A DNA stretch of 64,000 nucleotides from Pseudorasbora parva (Eukaryota; Chordata; Actinopteri; Cypriniformes; Gobionidae): the NCBI RefSeq assembly GCF_024679245.1, contig NC_090178.1, positions 4,634,702 to 4,698,701 of the forward strand, read 5' to 3'. Made by a program: the position numbers and the translations under genes. Within the stretch, counting starts at the first letter, position 1. Each line of letters begins with the position of its first letter. The notes beneath the pieces were generated by a model. The model had not been told where the DNA came from, made no database searches, and saw nothing but the letters and a program-made list of their open reading frames with translations. Positions 47,575 to 58,079 of this stretch are shown here, piece by piece.

Positions 47575-47999
47575 TTCATTGTAATTTATGAGGGATTTAT
47601 AACAAACAGATGGCTTTACGTCAATCATTTGCACATGTTTGAATAAGAATTTACTATAATGTGCATAATTAGGACTAATTAAGTTGTCAGAACAGCACAG
47701 AGGTATTAAGAAGACATAACAGGGCCAGTTTCTCAAAAATCAGCGGGTGATCGATCCTCTGCGGCGCATTTCAATAAGAGCTTTATCCTGAGCTTCGCCG
47801 CGTGTCAACAACACATGCTGTTTCTGCTCAGAACGTGAAGTCTGTCCTGTCAGTCACGCGGTAAATACGCTCCATTAGCCTGTGTCACTTTCAACTGGTT
47901 TCTGAAGGAGTTAGTGCCCTTTCCCTGAACTGAGCGTCCCGTCGCTCCGTGTCCTCCAGACCTCCACCTCAGTATCTCTGTAATATAGCCGTCTGTTTG

Positions 48000-48002
48000 T
48001 TT

Positions 48003-48073
<71 letters not shown>

Positions 48074-48122
48074 TGTGAGTGTGAGTGTGAGTGTGAGTGA
48101 GAGAGAGAGACTGTGTGTGTGT
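48000..48122. repeat. (TG)n microsatellite with GA and GTGA variants
   Basis: A long TG run passes into TGTGAG units and a short GA run, then TG again. It gives long spurious frames on both strands. Confidence 0.97.
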
Positions 48123-48427
48123 GTGCGTCTGTACATTCTCTGGCCTTCTTACGGCAGGCATGCTGGGTTGTGATTCTGTTTCAGACAAATGGATTTTATT
48201 CCCCTGTAATTGTCAACCGTCTTCAAGAAATCAATGACACAACTGAAGAACAGCGGAAAATAACAGAACGTTGTCTTCCACAACGACACATTCTGTGCTG
48301 TGATGTAACGTTTCTTTCAACGTCATTTGTTTTACAGTTTTCCCTGTCCTTTGTTTTTAGGTGTATGTAAATTTTTTTAATCCACAAAGAGGAGAAAAAA
48401 AGTCAAGAATTTAAATGGAAGGTGAAA

Positions 48428-48433
48428 AATAAA
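48428..48433 (+). other. Polyadenylation signal AATAAA
   Basis: AATAAA is followed within 20 bases by TTTTGTTTTTAACA and then by GT-rich sequence (GAGAGTCTGTGTTTTTATTT). Upstream has TGTATGTAAA. This looks like a real 3' end, but it could belong to iglon5 (about 9.6 kb UTR) or to an unseen gene. Confidence 0.4.
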
Positions 48434-49029
48434 ACTGAATTTTGTTTTTAACATACATCTGAGAGTCTGTGTTTTTATTTCTCTACAAGCATCCCGGGAA
48501 ACAGACAAGATTCAGTGACATCTGCTGTCCGTTTGTGTGTTTGTCGTCTCCTGAGGTCAAGGACAAACACTTGAACATGTAGCATTAGATTCATATATTT
48601 ATAATAAAACCATCCTATTTAAAGTCCCCCTAAGGTAAAAAAAAAAAAAAAAAACATTTTTAAAAATCAAGACATTTTTTAATGTTTAAATGTTTATGTT
48701 GTGTTTTTAATATGCTTTCAGACAAACCATGTGCAAATTCATGTCAACACCATTGCTGAGTATTTTTTCCTTAAAAGAGCAGTGAACCAAAGACAGTCTC
48801 AAATACAGGATTGAAATCACTGGTGTTTCTGATGTCACAAACTACTTTCACGAACCAATCAACCAATTTGGGCGGGGCTAAAGCAGGAGAGTCAGAGAAG
48901 CAGGTTATTCCGGTATATTTTCTGTTGATATGAAAAATCGCATCTGATATTCTGTTGATATGAAGAAAAAAAGAAGAAGAAAACAAAAACAAATATCACA
49001 CTGCTTCCACCGGCTTGCCTTTCTCTCAC

Positions 49030-49155
49030 AGTGCATCCTGGTGCCATGTATTCCCCAGGTAAGTGATGCAAATGGACCACACGGGCCAGCCTTTGCTCGC
49101 CACGTGCATTAATAAACCTTGGCCGCCCATGACCCTGTGGCCGGTTCACCAATGT
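49030..49155 (-). pseudogene. Tc1-type transposase fragment
   Basis: The minus strand reads NRPQGHGRPRFINARGEQRL and ARVVHLHH, the DNA-binding linker wording of a fish Tc1 group. It is cut off by the Tc1 inserted at 49177. Confidence 0.6.
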
Positions 49156-49176
49156 TCCTTCCTTGGAGCTTCCATA

Positions 49177-50709
49177 CAGGACCTTCTCAAAAAATTAGCA
49201 TATTGTGATAAAGTTCATTATTTTCCATAATGTAATGATAAAAATTAAACTTTCATATATTTTAGATTCATTGCACACCAACTGAAATATTTCAGGTCTT
49301 TTATTGTTTTAATACTGATGATTTTGGCATACAGCTCATGAAAACCCAAAATTCCTGTTTCTCTAAACGAGCTATTAACCTAATCATCTGAATCAACTAA
49401 TTAACTCTAAACACCTGCAAAAGATTCCTGAGGCTTTTAAAAACTCCCAGCCTGGTTCATTACTCAAAACCGCAATCATGGGTAAGACTGCCGACCTGAC
49501 CACTGTCCAGAAGGCCATCATTGACACCCTCAAGCGAGAGGGTAAGACACAGAAAGACATTTCTGAACGAATAGGCTGTTCCCAGAGTGCTGTATCAACG
49601 CACCTCAGTGGGAAGTCTGTGGGAAGGAAAAAGTGTGGTAAAAAACGCTGCACAACGAGAAGAGGTGGCCGGACCCTGAGGAAGATTGTGGAGAAGGACC
49701 GATTCCAGACCTTGGGGGACCTGCGGAAGCCGTGGACTGAGTCTGGAGTAGAAACATCCAGAGCCGCCGTGCACAGGCGTGTGCAGGAAATGGGCTTCAG
49801 GTGCCGCATTCCCCAGGTCAAGACACTTGGGCTACAGAGAAGCAGCACTGGACTGCTGCTCAGTGGTCCAAAGTACTTTTTTCGGATGAAAGCAAATTTT
49901 GCATGTCATTCGGAAATCAAGGTGCCAGAGTCTGGAGGAAGACTGGGGAGAAGGAAATGCCAAAATGCCTGAAGTCCAGTGTCAAGTCCCCACAGTCAGT
50001 GATGGTCTGGGGTGCCATGTCAGCTGCTGGTGTTGGTCCACTGTGTTTTATCAAGGGCAGGGTCAATGCAGCTCGCTATCAGGAGATTTTGGAGCACTTC
50101 ATGCTTCCATCTGCTGAAAAGCTTTATGGAGATGAAGATTTGGTTTCTCAGCACGATCTGGCACCTGTTTACAGTGCCAAAACCACTGGTAAATGGTTTA
50201 CTGACCATGGTATTACTGTGCTCAACTCTCCTGACCTGAACCCCATAGAGAATCTGTGGGATATTGTGAAGAGAAAGTTGAGAGACGCCAGACCCAACCC
50301 TCTGGATGAGCTTAAGGCCGCTATCGAAGCATCCTGGGCCTCCATAACACCTCAGCAGCGCCACAGGCTGATCGCCTCCATGCCACGCCGCATTGAAGCA
50401 GCCATTTCTGCAAAAAGTTTCCTGACCAAGTATTGAGTGCAGAACTGAACATAATTATTTGAAGGTTGACTTTTTTGTATTAAAAACACTTTTCTTTTAT
50501 TGGGATGAAATATGCTAATTTTTTGAGATAGGAATTTTGGGTTTTCATGAGCTGTATGCCAAAATCATCAGTATTAAAACAATAAAAGACCTGAAATATT
50601 TCAGTTGGTGTGCAATGAATCTAAAATATATGAAAGTTTAATTTTTATCATTACATTATGGAAAATAATAAACTTTATCACAAGATGGTATTTTTTTGAG
50701 AAGGACCTG
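49177..50709 (+). mobile_element. Tc1 element with long inverted ends, transposase broken
   Basis: It starts CAGGACCTTCTCAAAAAATT and ends inverted (TTTTTTTGAGAAGGACCTG), TA on both sides (49175-49176 and 50710-50711). The inverted ends are about 200 bp with 90% or more agreement (GACCTGAAATATTTCAG near 50590 against the complement near 49281). 1533 bp in total. Confidence 0.93.
49478..50436 (+). pseudogene. Tc1 transposase, frameshifted and internally deleted
   Basis: The first part (from ATG 49478) reads MGKTADLTTVQKAIIDTLKR and QKDISERIGCSQSAVSTHL, two HTH regions in good order to GFRCRIPQVK. The sense then jumps frame at about 49820-49830, where a stretch of family sequence is missing. 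It continues WTAAQWSKVLFSDESKF (first Asp) to the end SAKSFLTKY. The second Asp is kept (QHDLAP), but only 30 residues separate it from Glu ([10 protein letters not shown]) where the family has 34. A 12-bp in-frame deletion near 50226 explains this. Two independent lesions make it inactive. Confidence 0.9.
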
Positions 50710-51225
50710 TATATATACACACAGTGAGGAAAATAAGTATTTGAACATACTGCTATTTTGCAAGTTCTCCCACTTGGAAATCATGGAGGGGTCTGAAATT
50801 GTCATCGTAGGTGCATGTCCACTGTGAGAGACATAATCAAAAAAAATAAAAATCACAATGTATGATTTTTTAACTATTTACAGCTGCAAATAAGTATTTG
50901 AACACCTGTCTATCAGCTAGAATTCTGACCCTCAAAGACCTGTTAGTCTGCCTTTAAAATGTCCACCTCTAATCCATTTCTTATGCTAAATTAGCTGCAC
51001 CTGTTTGAGGTCTTTAGCTGCATAAAGACACCTGTCCACCCCAAACAATCAGTAAGAATCCACATGGCCAAGACCAAAGAGCTGTCCAAAGACACTAGAG
51101 ACAAATTTGTACACCTCCACAAGGCTGGAAAGGGCTACGGGGAAATTGCCAAACAGCTTAGTGAAAAAAGGTCCACTGTTGGAGCAATCATTAGAAAATG
51201 GAAGAAGCTAAACATGACTGCCAAT

Positions 51226-53514
51226 TAGTGATCGACTGATATTCGCCTTATTCACCTGGCGGCCATTTTGAAAACTAACGCTGTTGTGGGGTACACAAAC
51301 CCGGAAGCTGGACTCCAATACAGTACTAATCAGTAGCAGCATTCTGTTTCACTGCACTTCGTCACTCAGGAAAAAATCCTACAGAGGACAAACCTTTCAC
51401 CGTTTTCCGGAGGATAAGGGATTACATGGAGAGTGGACTAAAAAAATATCAGAATGGATCCTGGTCGTAATTTCTGCATTTTACTACAGACGAAGTTCGA
51501 AAGACTCAAGCAATAGCAAGACTGGGACATGTCAAGTCAGCTTTATTTAGCGCTTTTACAATACCGACTGTTCCAAAGCAGCTTCACGGTGTAAACAGGA
51601 CAATATTGCAACAACATTTGATTCGGCTGTAGTCATTCTGGAGAAAACGGTGATGTTATCAACTTATTTGAATCTATCATATCGTGTCAACGTGGGCAGA
51701 TCAGTATTATAGTTGATACAGTTAATTTACATGTGGGAGATATGTGTATGTATAAGCTACTGGATCTTCATATTTGTAAAATAAAATGTCCATTTATCTA
51801 AAGAATAAAGTACAATTTTATTACACATGGATGATGTCTTTCATAACTTTACAAGTGGTCAGAACATCAGATAGAAATAAGTCATTCAAAAACATTGATA
51901 GGCATACTGGTCTAGGTTTGTAAATGGTAACGTACATTTATTGGTATGGAGGAATACAATGGCCTGCTTGTATATTGTAAGTATGGAAAAACGTACCAGA
52001 AAAGGGCAGAACATTAGAAATTACATTAGGAGGATAATTAAAAAACATTGAAAACTTATTACATTTTATCAGTGAAAACATTATCAGTGATGCATTACAT
52101 GATTTTGTTACACACAGCAGGCAGAAAGTGAGTGACACAGAATGCTGCTATTGATTAGTACAGTATTGGAGTCCAACTTCCGGGTTTGTGTACCCCACAA
52201 CTGCGTTAAAGTTTTCAAAATGGCCGCCAGGTGAATAAGGCGAATATCGGATTCCCGATATTTTTCCCGATATTTAAACATTTTCCCATAATCAGATATC
52301 GGGTTTGTAATATCGGATTCACCAATAAATGCCGTCATCTTGTGGACGTTTTGAGAATTGCATACAAGCACCCCATTAAAGGAGGGGAGATGAGTCAACA
52401 GCAGTGTTCAGAGGTAAAATAACCTGCATCCCTTAATTAATCAACTTTATTTAACATAACAGTAATGCACAATTGAGATATGCACAAATAAGATGTTTTG
52501 CGATTATATTATGTAGTTATGTAGTTTAAACTTGGTGCTAGAGACGAACTCATGGAGTCAGTCAGGGAATCTGTCATCATGTCACAATAGACATAACTTC
52601 ACATGAATGAAAAAAAAACAACCATGAATAAGTGCATGTTGGAATTGGAAATAAAAGCGCAAACCTTATTTCTTTCGCGTTCAGCCGTTCACTCACCGGG
52701 TTATTTGTTGCTTCAGCATATAGGCTAGTCACTGTATGTAAACAAGCCTGACTCGTTTAAAACTCCTTAAATTATATTAACATCTGCTATATAACATTTA
52801 TATAATAAACATCTAATTAATTACAGCTCCGTGAAAATGAATTATCATCACCGCAAGACGTGCAAGTTAAACGCAGATAAAAACAGCGCTCCGTCATCAG
52901 CATTTCATAGACCAACACAAACATTATGAATAATAATTTTGATATCGTACTAGATGAGATTGACTCTGTAAGAAAAATAAACAAACCCGCGAATACGTCA
53001 TAGCTATTACAATGTTTTCATATTCCTGAGAAAGTTCACTCAAGTATATTAAACACAGAAACCTTTTAAAACTGTAGTTTAAAAAGAAGGCTTATATGTG
53101 TGATTATAGTTATGAGGAGTTGATACACTCAATTCTCATTTATTTATGCATGTTCTCCATTTGAAAACAGACTTTTTAAATGTATTTTGCCTGTTCTTAA
53201 TATGGCTGTATTTATAAATAAAAAGGTGACACAGCATTAATAATAAAAAGACTTTGCAGTGTATTTAAAAAATGCACTCTTTCAGAATATTTATTAATGT
53301 AAATGTATTTTGATCTGTATGTAAGGGAGTGGAATTGCAAAAAAATTACAGTGTTTAAAAAGTTCAGTTCGGTGCTGTTGCTGTTGCTGCAATTATAAAA
53401 ACAGAAAAAAACACAATAAATAAATATTTGTTCTATATATATATCGGTTATCGACACATAAACATGCAAATAATCGGTATAGGTAATAAAAAAATCAATA
53501 TCGGTCGATCACTA
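51226..53514. mobile_element. hAT-like element TAGTGATCGACTGATAT
   Basis: The ends TAGTGATCGACTGATAT and ATATCGGTCGATCACTA are inverted copies. The 8-bp flanks CTGCCAAT (51218-51225) and CTGTCAAT (53515-53522) agree at 7 of 8. It holds an internal inverted repeat (51238-51347 and 52137-52248) and a THAP-like remnant near 51374. No full transposase is present. Confidence 0.82.
51340..51480 (+). pseudogene. THAP-domain-like remnant
   Basis: In one frame: SLRKKSYRGQTFHRFPEDKG followed by LHGEWTKKISEW. The TFHRFP...W pattern is the centre of THAP zinc-binding DNA-binding domains. The flanking cysteines and the rest are not in frame. It may be a captured exon or the relic of a P-type transposase. 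Confidence 0.5.
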
Positions 53515-53985
53515 CTGTCAATCTCCCTCGGACTGGGATCATGCAAGATCTCACCTCGTGGGGTCTCAATGATCCTAAGAAAGGTGAGAAATCAGCCCAG
53601 AACTACACGGGAGGAGCTGGTCAATGACCTGAAAAGAGCTGGGACCACAGTTTCCAAGGTTACTGTCAGTAATAGACTAAGACGTCATGGTTTGAAATCA
53701 TGCATGGCACGGAAGGTTCCCCTGCTTTAACCAGCACATGTTCAGGCCCATCTTAAGTTTGCCAATGACCATTTGGATGATCCAGAGGAGTCATGGGAGA
53801 AAGTCTTTTGGTCAGATGAGACCAAAATAGAACTTGTTGGTCATAATTCCACTAAACGTGTTTGGAGGAAGAAGAATGATGAGTACCATCCCAAGAACAC
53901 CATCCCTACTGTGAAGCATGTGGCGGGTAGCATCATGCTTTGGGGTATTTTTTGCACATGGGACAGGGCGACTGCACTGTATTAA

Positions 53986-54754
53986 GGCAGGGCTCGCAAA
54001 ATTTAAAAATCCCTGGTAGCCCTTCAAGCAGGCACCCTTGAGATTTTGGTAGCACGAAAATAAATTTAACCAGCCTGAATAAAAATTAAAATAAAATGTA
54101 TGTAGAAAATTGGATAGGAGTCAATTAAATGAATTAAATTTATGAATTAAAAACAAAAAGACTTACATTTCTATCCTGACCTTTATTTTTTTGGATAAGC
54201 AGAACTGAAATATCGTTGTAAATCCATGCGCCTCTTAACATGTTTGCGCACACATAATATATATAAGAGCTGGGGAAAAATTAATCGTGATTAATCTTAT
54301 TATGTTTACATAATATATATGTGTGTGTACTGTGTATAATTATTATGTAGGCTATATAAAAATATACGCACATGGATGTATATATTTAACAATTTTTATA
54401 TATTTTAATGAGAAATCATATATTTATTTAATTATAAAATAAATTATATATACACACATGCAAACGTTTTTTGGCCAAATTAGATTTCCTTACTAAACAC
54501 CATCTTAAATGGTCACTGTTTCCATCACCACAGCTTCTGGAACCCACAAACACACAACACTAAATATGTTCATCCCAAGCTAAGACTGGATATGCTTTAT
54601 TAGCTTACTGTCATATACACCGTTTTTCACAGAGTTGCCATTGTTATTAAACAATATTTTGTGTAGGCTCCTTTGTGTTTTTATAATGACCACTAGGAGG
54701 TGTTCTAGGCTTATGTTTTCCTTGATTGGTTTTCCCTGAAGAGTCGAAATGAAA
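53986..54754. repeat. Fragments of dispersed repeats
   Basis: 53990-54090 (GCAGGGCTCGCAAAATT, TAGCCCTTCAAGCAGGCACC) looks like one end of a hAT-type repeat. About 54275-54440 (TTAATCGTGATTAATC then ATATATGTGTGTGTACTG) is a recognisable common zebrafish repeat. Both are incomplete. Confidence 0.5.
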
Positions 54755-54762
54755 GTAAAAAC

Positions 54763-55595
54763 TAGGGATGCACCGAATATTCGGCAACCGAAATTATTCG
54801 GCCGAAAATAGCCAAAAAAAGCACTTTCGGCATTCGGCCGAATAAGTAAAAAGGCCGAATAATTTTGGCCGAACAATGACGTTTTTAATGACGCGATCAA
54901 AAAGTAACCCACGTAGAGTGAGAGCTGCGTGCTTTATGCAGCAAACATGTCAGCAGTGTGGAAGCACTGTTTAGTGCTGAAATTTAGTGCTCATGTCATC
55001 GATGAGAAGAGGAACCGACTTTCATGTGAGAAAGCAGAGAAGCTACTTTTCATAAAGAAGAACCTGCCACTTTTCCTGAAGAAGTAGGCTAAGTAGGCTT
55101 ATGTCTAAGACAGTTATTTATTTGTTGTGGGTTCATCCACATTTTTTGCACTATTCAATGCACATTAGTTGTTGTAGACATACAGAGTTACATTCTTTCA
55201 GCAGTCAGTTATAGGCCTAACATAGGCTATTCAAGAAGGGGGGCTTCTAAGATGGCCAAATAAAAATATATTTTTTATTTTACTAATTATTTATTTTAAG
55301 TTATGTTGTGCTTAGTTTGTATAATATCTGCTGGAATGTTAAAAAAAAATCCAGTGTTAAATAAATATTTTGAAATTGTATTTTTGTTATTTGATTTATT
55401 TCTCTGAAAAGCAACACAAAATAGTAAAAAGCAAATTTTTACTATTTAATTATTGTAATGGTAAAAAAAAATTGCCAAATAAATGGAAAAAATGCGAAAC
55501 ACCGCGTTCGGTATTCGGCCTTCGGTCTTCGGCCAAGCATTTCATTATTATTCGGTTTCGGCTTCGGCCAAGAATTTCATTTCGGTGCATCCCTA
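54763..55595 (+). mobile_element. hAT deletion derivative TAGGGATGCACCGAA
   Basis: 833 bp. The ends TAGGGATGCACCGAATATTC and TTTCGGTGCATCCCTA are flanked by a perfect 8-bp duplication GTAAAAAC (54755-54762 and 55596-55603). Dense CGGCCGAA/TTCGGCC words occupy both subterminal regions. Confidence 0.95.
54947..55087 (+). pseudogene. hAT transposase: N- and C-terminal ends fused
   Basis: A 46-codon frame reads MSAVWKHC and then at once VIDEKRNRLSCEKAEKLLFI KKNLP before TAG. MSAVW is a typical BED-finger transposase start, and the NRLS....E.L.FI..NLP segment is the hAT C-terminal dimerisation motif. Everything between is missing, so an internal deletion made this nonautonomous copy. Confidence 0.72.
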
Positions 55596-55856
55596 GTAAA
55601 AACGTAATGCACGTTCGTTGAATTTTACCATGAAGACAGTTGTGTCTTAATTAAACAAACACAATAATAAAGGATTTCGAATTTATTTATTTTTGTTGGT
55701 ACTTGGCCCACTCAAACGGTGGATATAGAACCGCGCATCACGATTCACTCACGTGTGCATGCACATAGCAGGGCATAAGCAGCGTTTATTTTTTCCGGCG
55801 CCAATGTTAACAGATTATAGCATTTACACCCCACACAGAGGCGTTTAAATTATTAA

Positions 55857-56995
55857 AGGGGGGGTGAAACACTCAGTTTCAGTCAATCTCATGTCAATCT
55901 TGAGTACCTATAGAGTAGTATTGCATCCTTCATATCTCCGAAAAGTCTTTAGTTTTATTATATTTATAAAAGAAATATGGGCTGTACCGAGTCTTTCCGG
56001 GGAAAAAACCGAGCGCCTGGAGGCGTATCGAGTGGGCGGAGCTAAAGAATGACGAGCGCGTAAAGCGGTGACGTCCTCAAGCGTGGAGAAACCCAATTGC
56101 TATCGATCAGATTCAGCTAATAGATATATGATCCAGAATCATTCGGAGGCTGAAATAAATTGAACAGGAGAAACGGCAACACAGGAGAGGACGTCCGTCT
56201 CTGTGGTATGGACTGTATTTAGTGGTCTGTCAACATTTGTGTGTGTTTACTCGCAGTTTATGGACTATTGTATCCGACTAACGTTAAACCTAAAGCAGTA
56301 GCAAGCAAAACGGTTTTGCACGTCAGACTAGTGTAACGTTATACAGAGAACAACAATGGAGTCCGTTAGCGCATTTGAATGACGAAGCACGCGATCGTGT
56401 CGTTTACTGATGTTTACTCACGCGACGATAGCCGACAGCACAGACATTTGAAGCAGTTTTACTCACCGGCTGCTTCCAAAGCAGGACCGAACCTTTATCG
56501 CTGGGACCGCTCCGTCAAAAACACACTTCTTTGGTATGATTTGGTGAAGTCCTGTGACAGCAGTGGCGTGGAAATCCACTTTGCGACGCGACTGAAGCGA
56601 TGTTGTGAAGCTTCCCGTCATTTCTGCGTTCAAATCGGTTCAAACGCAGCGCTGCCTTCCCGGAATGCTGTGCTGAAGCGTTGAAGACGCTCGACGTCAC
56701 TCATAGGAATAAAGTGGAGCGCGGCGCGGCGCGTCATAAGTGTTCACGGACGACTGGATCTGAAGCTTGAAAGAGTGTTTATGGGCGTGCATTTCGTTAT
56801 TAACGTCAAGTCGAGCCATACTCGAAAAAAACTCTCCGAAACTTGTGAGAAACCGGAAGGAGTATTTTTAACACAGAAATACTCTAGCAAACGTCCAACA
56901 TTAGTTTTTGAAACTTTGTCTATGTTTAGGATGGGAATCCAAGTCTTTAACAGTGTAAAAAGCTCAGTATGCATGAAACAGCATTCACCCCCCCT
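55857..56995. mobile_element. TTAA-flanked element with AGGGGGGGTGAA ends
   Basis: 1139 bp. The 12-bp ends AGGGGGGGTGAA are exact inverted copies, with TTAA on both sides (55853-55856 and 56996-56999). The interior has GTGGGCGGAGCTAAAGAATG and several short frames. No transposase is recognised. Confidence 0.85.
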
Positions 56996-57000
56996 TTAAA

Positions 57001-57445
57001 ACTAAAGGCATATTTTAACTTGAAGGTTACTTTTATCATGTAAACAACCTATATACAGCATGTCATATGCGTATGTGAGGGGAACATGGTCGTATTTGAA
57101 GCAGATAAATATAATCTGCCTATCATAAATCAAAGCACTAGACAGACAGGGGTCGGAGGAGGCCGCTGGAAAAGTGACAGAATGGACGATATTCGTCTGT
57201 ATTTGCAATAGGAGCAGCAGTTCAGCTGCACTCGACAAACGCTGCCTGTGTGAAGCACAACGAGCGTGCGCTGTTCCTGCTGTCCGTATGCACAGCTTCT
57301 GCTTGTACGGTGTGGAACCGATCAGCAAAACCTTTCTGCGGTCAAATCAGCATGATAAAACAATTCTGCGATCACATTTTTCCTTCTGATAACAAGTCAA
57401 CAACGTGTCAACAAGAGTGTCAACAACGCACATCAAAAAAAGAAA
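57001..57445. other. Spacer between a TTAA element and the recombinase element
   Basis: No recognised feature. It may be unique sequence or the distal end of the recombinase element, whose exact terminus is not settled. Confidence 0.4.
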
Positions 57446-57562
57446 TTCACGAGTTCACACTTACAAATAATTCAGATAGAATAAATAGTATGCGTATTTG
57501 GCGTGCTGTCCGAGGAGAGGGCTCCGAGCTCGGTATTTGGCCCGAACCCAGAGTACTCCCCC
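57446..57562 (-). repeat. 117-bp direct repeat, B2
   Basis: Identical over 117 bp to 57802-57918 (starts TTCACGAGTTCACACTTACA, ends CAGAGTACTCCCCC). Confidence 0.95.
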
Positions 57563-57801
57563 CGTATCTCTGGTTAGGAAAGTTAACCAGGTGCGTGTGA
57601 GGTAGAAGGGGTGGTGGAGGGATGCTGCAAACTTTGTCAAGGAACATTGGTGAGTTGACTGGCTATTTATGTGATCCTCTACTTGAGCTGATTGGTAGAC
57701 ATGATGATTACTGATTGTTGACAGCTGGTTGGAATGACATCATGATTAGGTGGATCATTTGCACGTGCTTCTCCCGAACTTAGTTTTTTAAGAAACATCA
57801 T

Positions 57802-57918
57802 TTCACGAGTTCACACTTACAAATAATTCAGATAGAATAAATAGTATGCGTATTTGGCGTGCTGTCCGAGGAGAGGGCTCCGAGCTCGGTATTTGGCCCG
57901 AACCCAGAGTACTCCCCC
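57802..57918 (-). repeat. 117-bp direct repeat, B1
   Basis: Identical to 57446-57562 and separated from it by 239 bp. Identity suggests that the element is young or that the copies are homogenised. Confidence 0.95.
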
Positions 57919-58079
57919 AAAAAATTGCTACTAGCATAGGACAGCAGCCAGTAAATGATGTTGATGCCCCCCAAAAGTTGCAGAGCATGAACTGGTGCTG
58001 TGCCGATCGAAGGGGGGTTAGTTACTGGATCGGGAGATCTTTGATCATTATTTTCTGAGGTTTTGGTGGTCGTGGTATC

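Larger units (their letters stand above)
50722..53985 (+). mobile_element. Tc1 element, 3'-truncated and split by a hAT
   Basis: The left end CAGTGAGGAAAATAAGTATT is intact. The same family as 28571-29955. The coding region is interrupted by a 2.3-kb hAT (51226-53514) and ends abruptly near 53985, where unrelated repeat sequence (GCAGGGCTCGC) begins. Confidence 0.85.
51064..53985 (+). pseudogene. Tc1 transposase split by hAT insertion
   Basis: The part left of the hAT reads [40 protein letters not shown] and RKWKKLNMT. The part right of it resumes with a damaged linker, then REELVNDLKRAGTTVSKVTV and GLKSCMARKVPLL followed by a stop. It then reads ESWEKVFWSDETKIELVGHN (first Asp) and TVKHVAGSIMLWG. 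The second Asp and the Glu are lost with the 3' end. At least one stop and one frame change exist beside the insertion. Confidence 0.87.

Noticed and set aside
47850..48188. Thr-His repeat frame and its plus-strand counterpart
   Set aside because: Both come from the (TG)n microsatellite.
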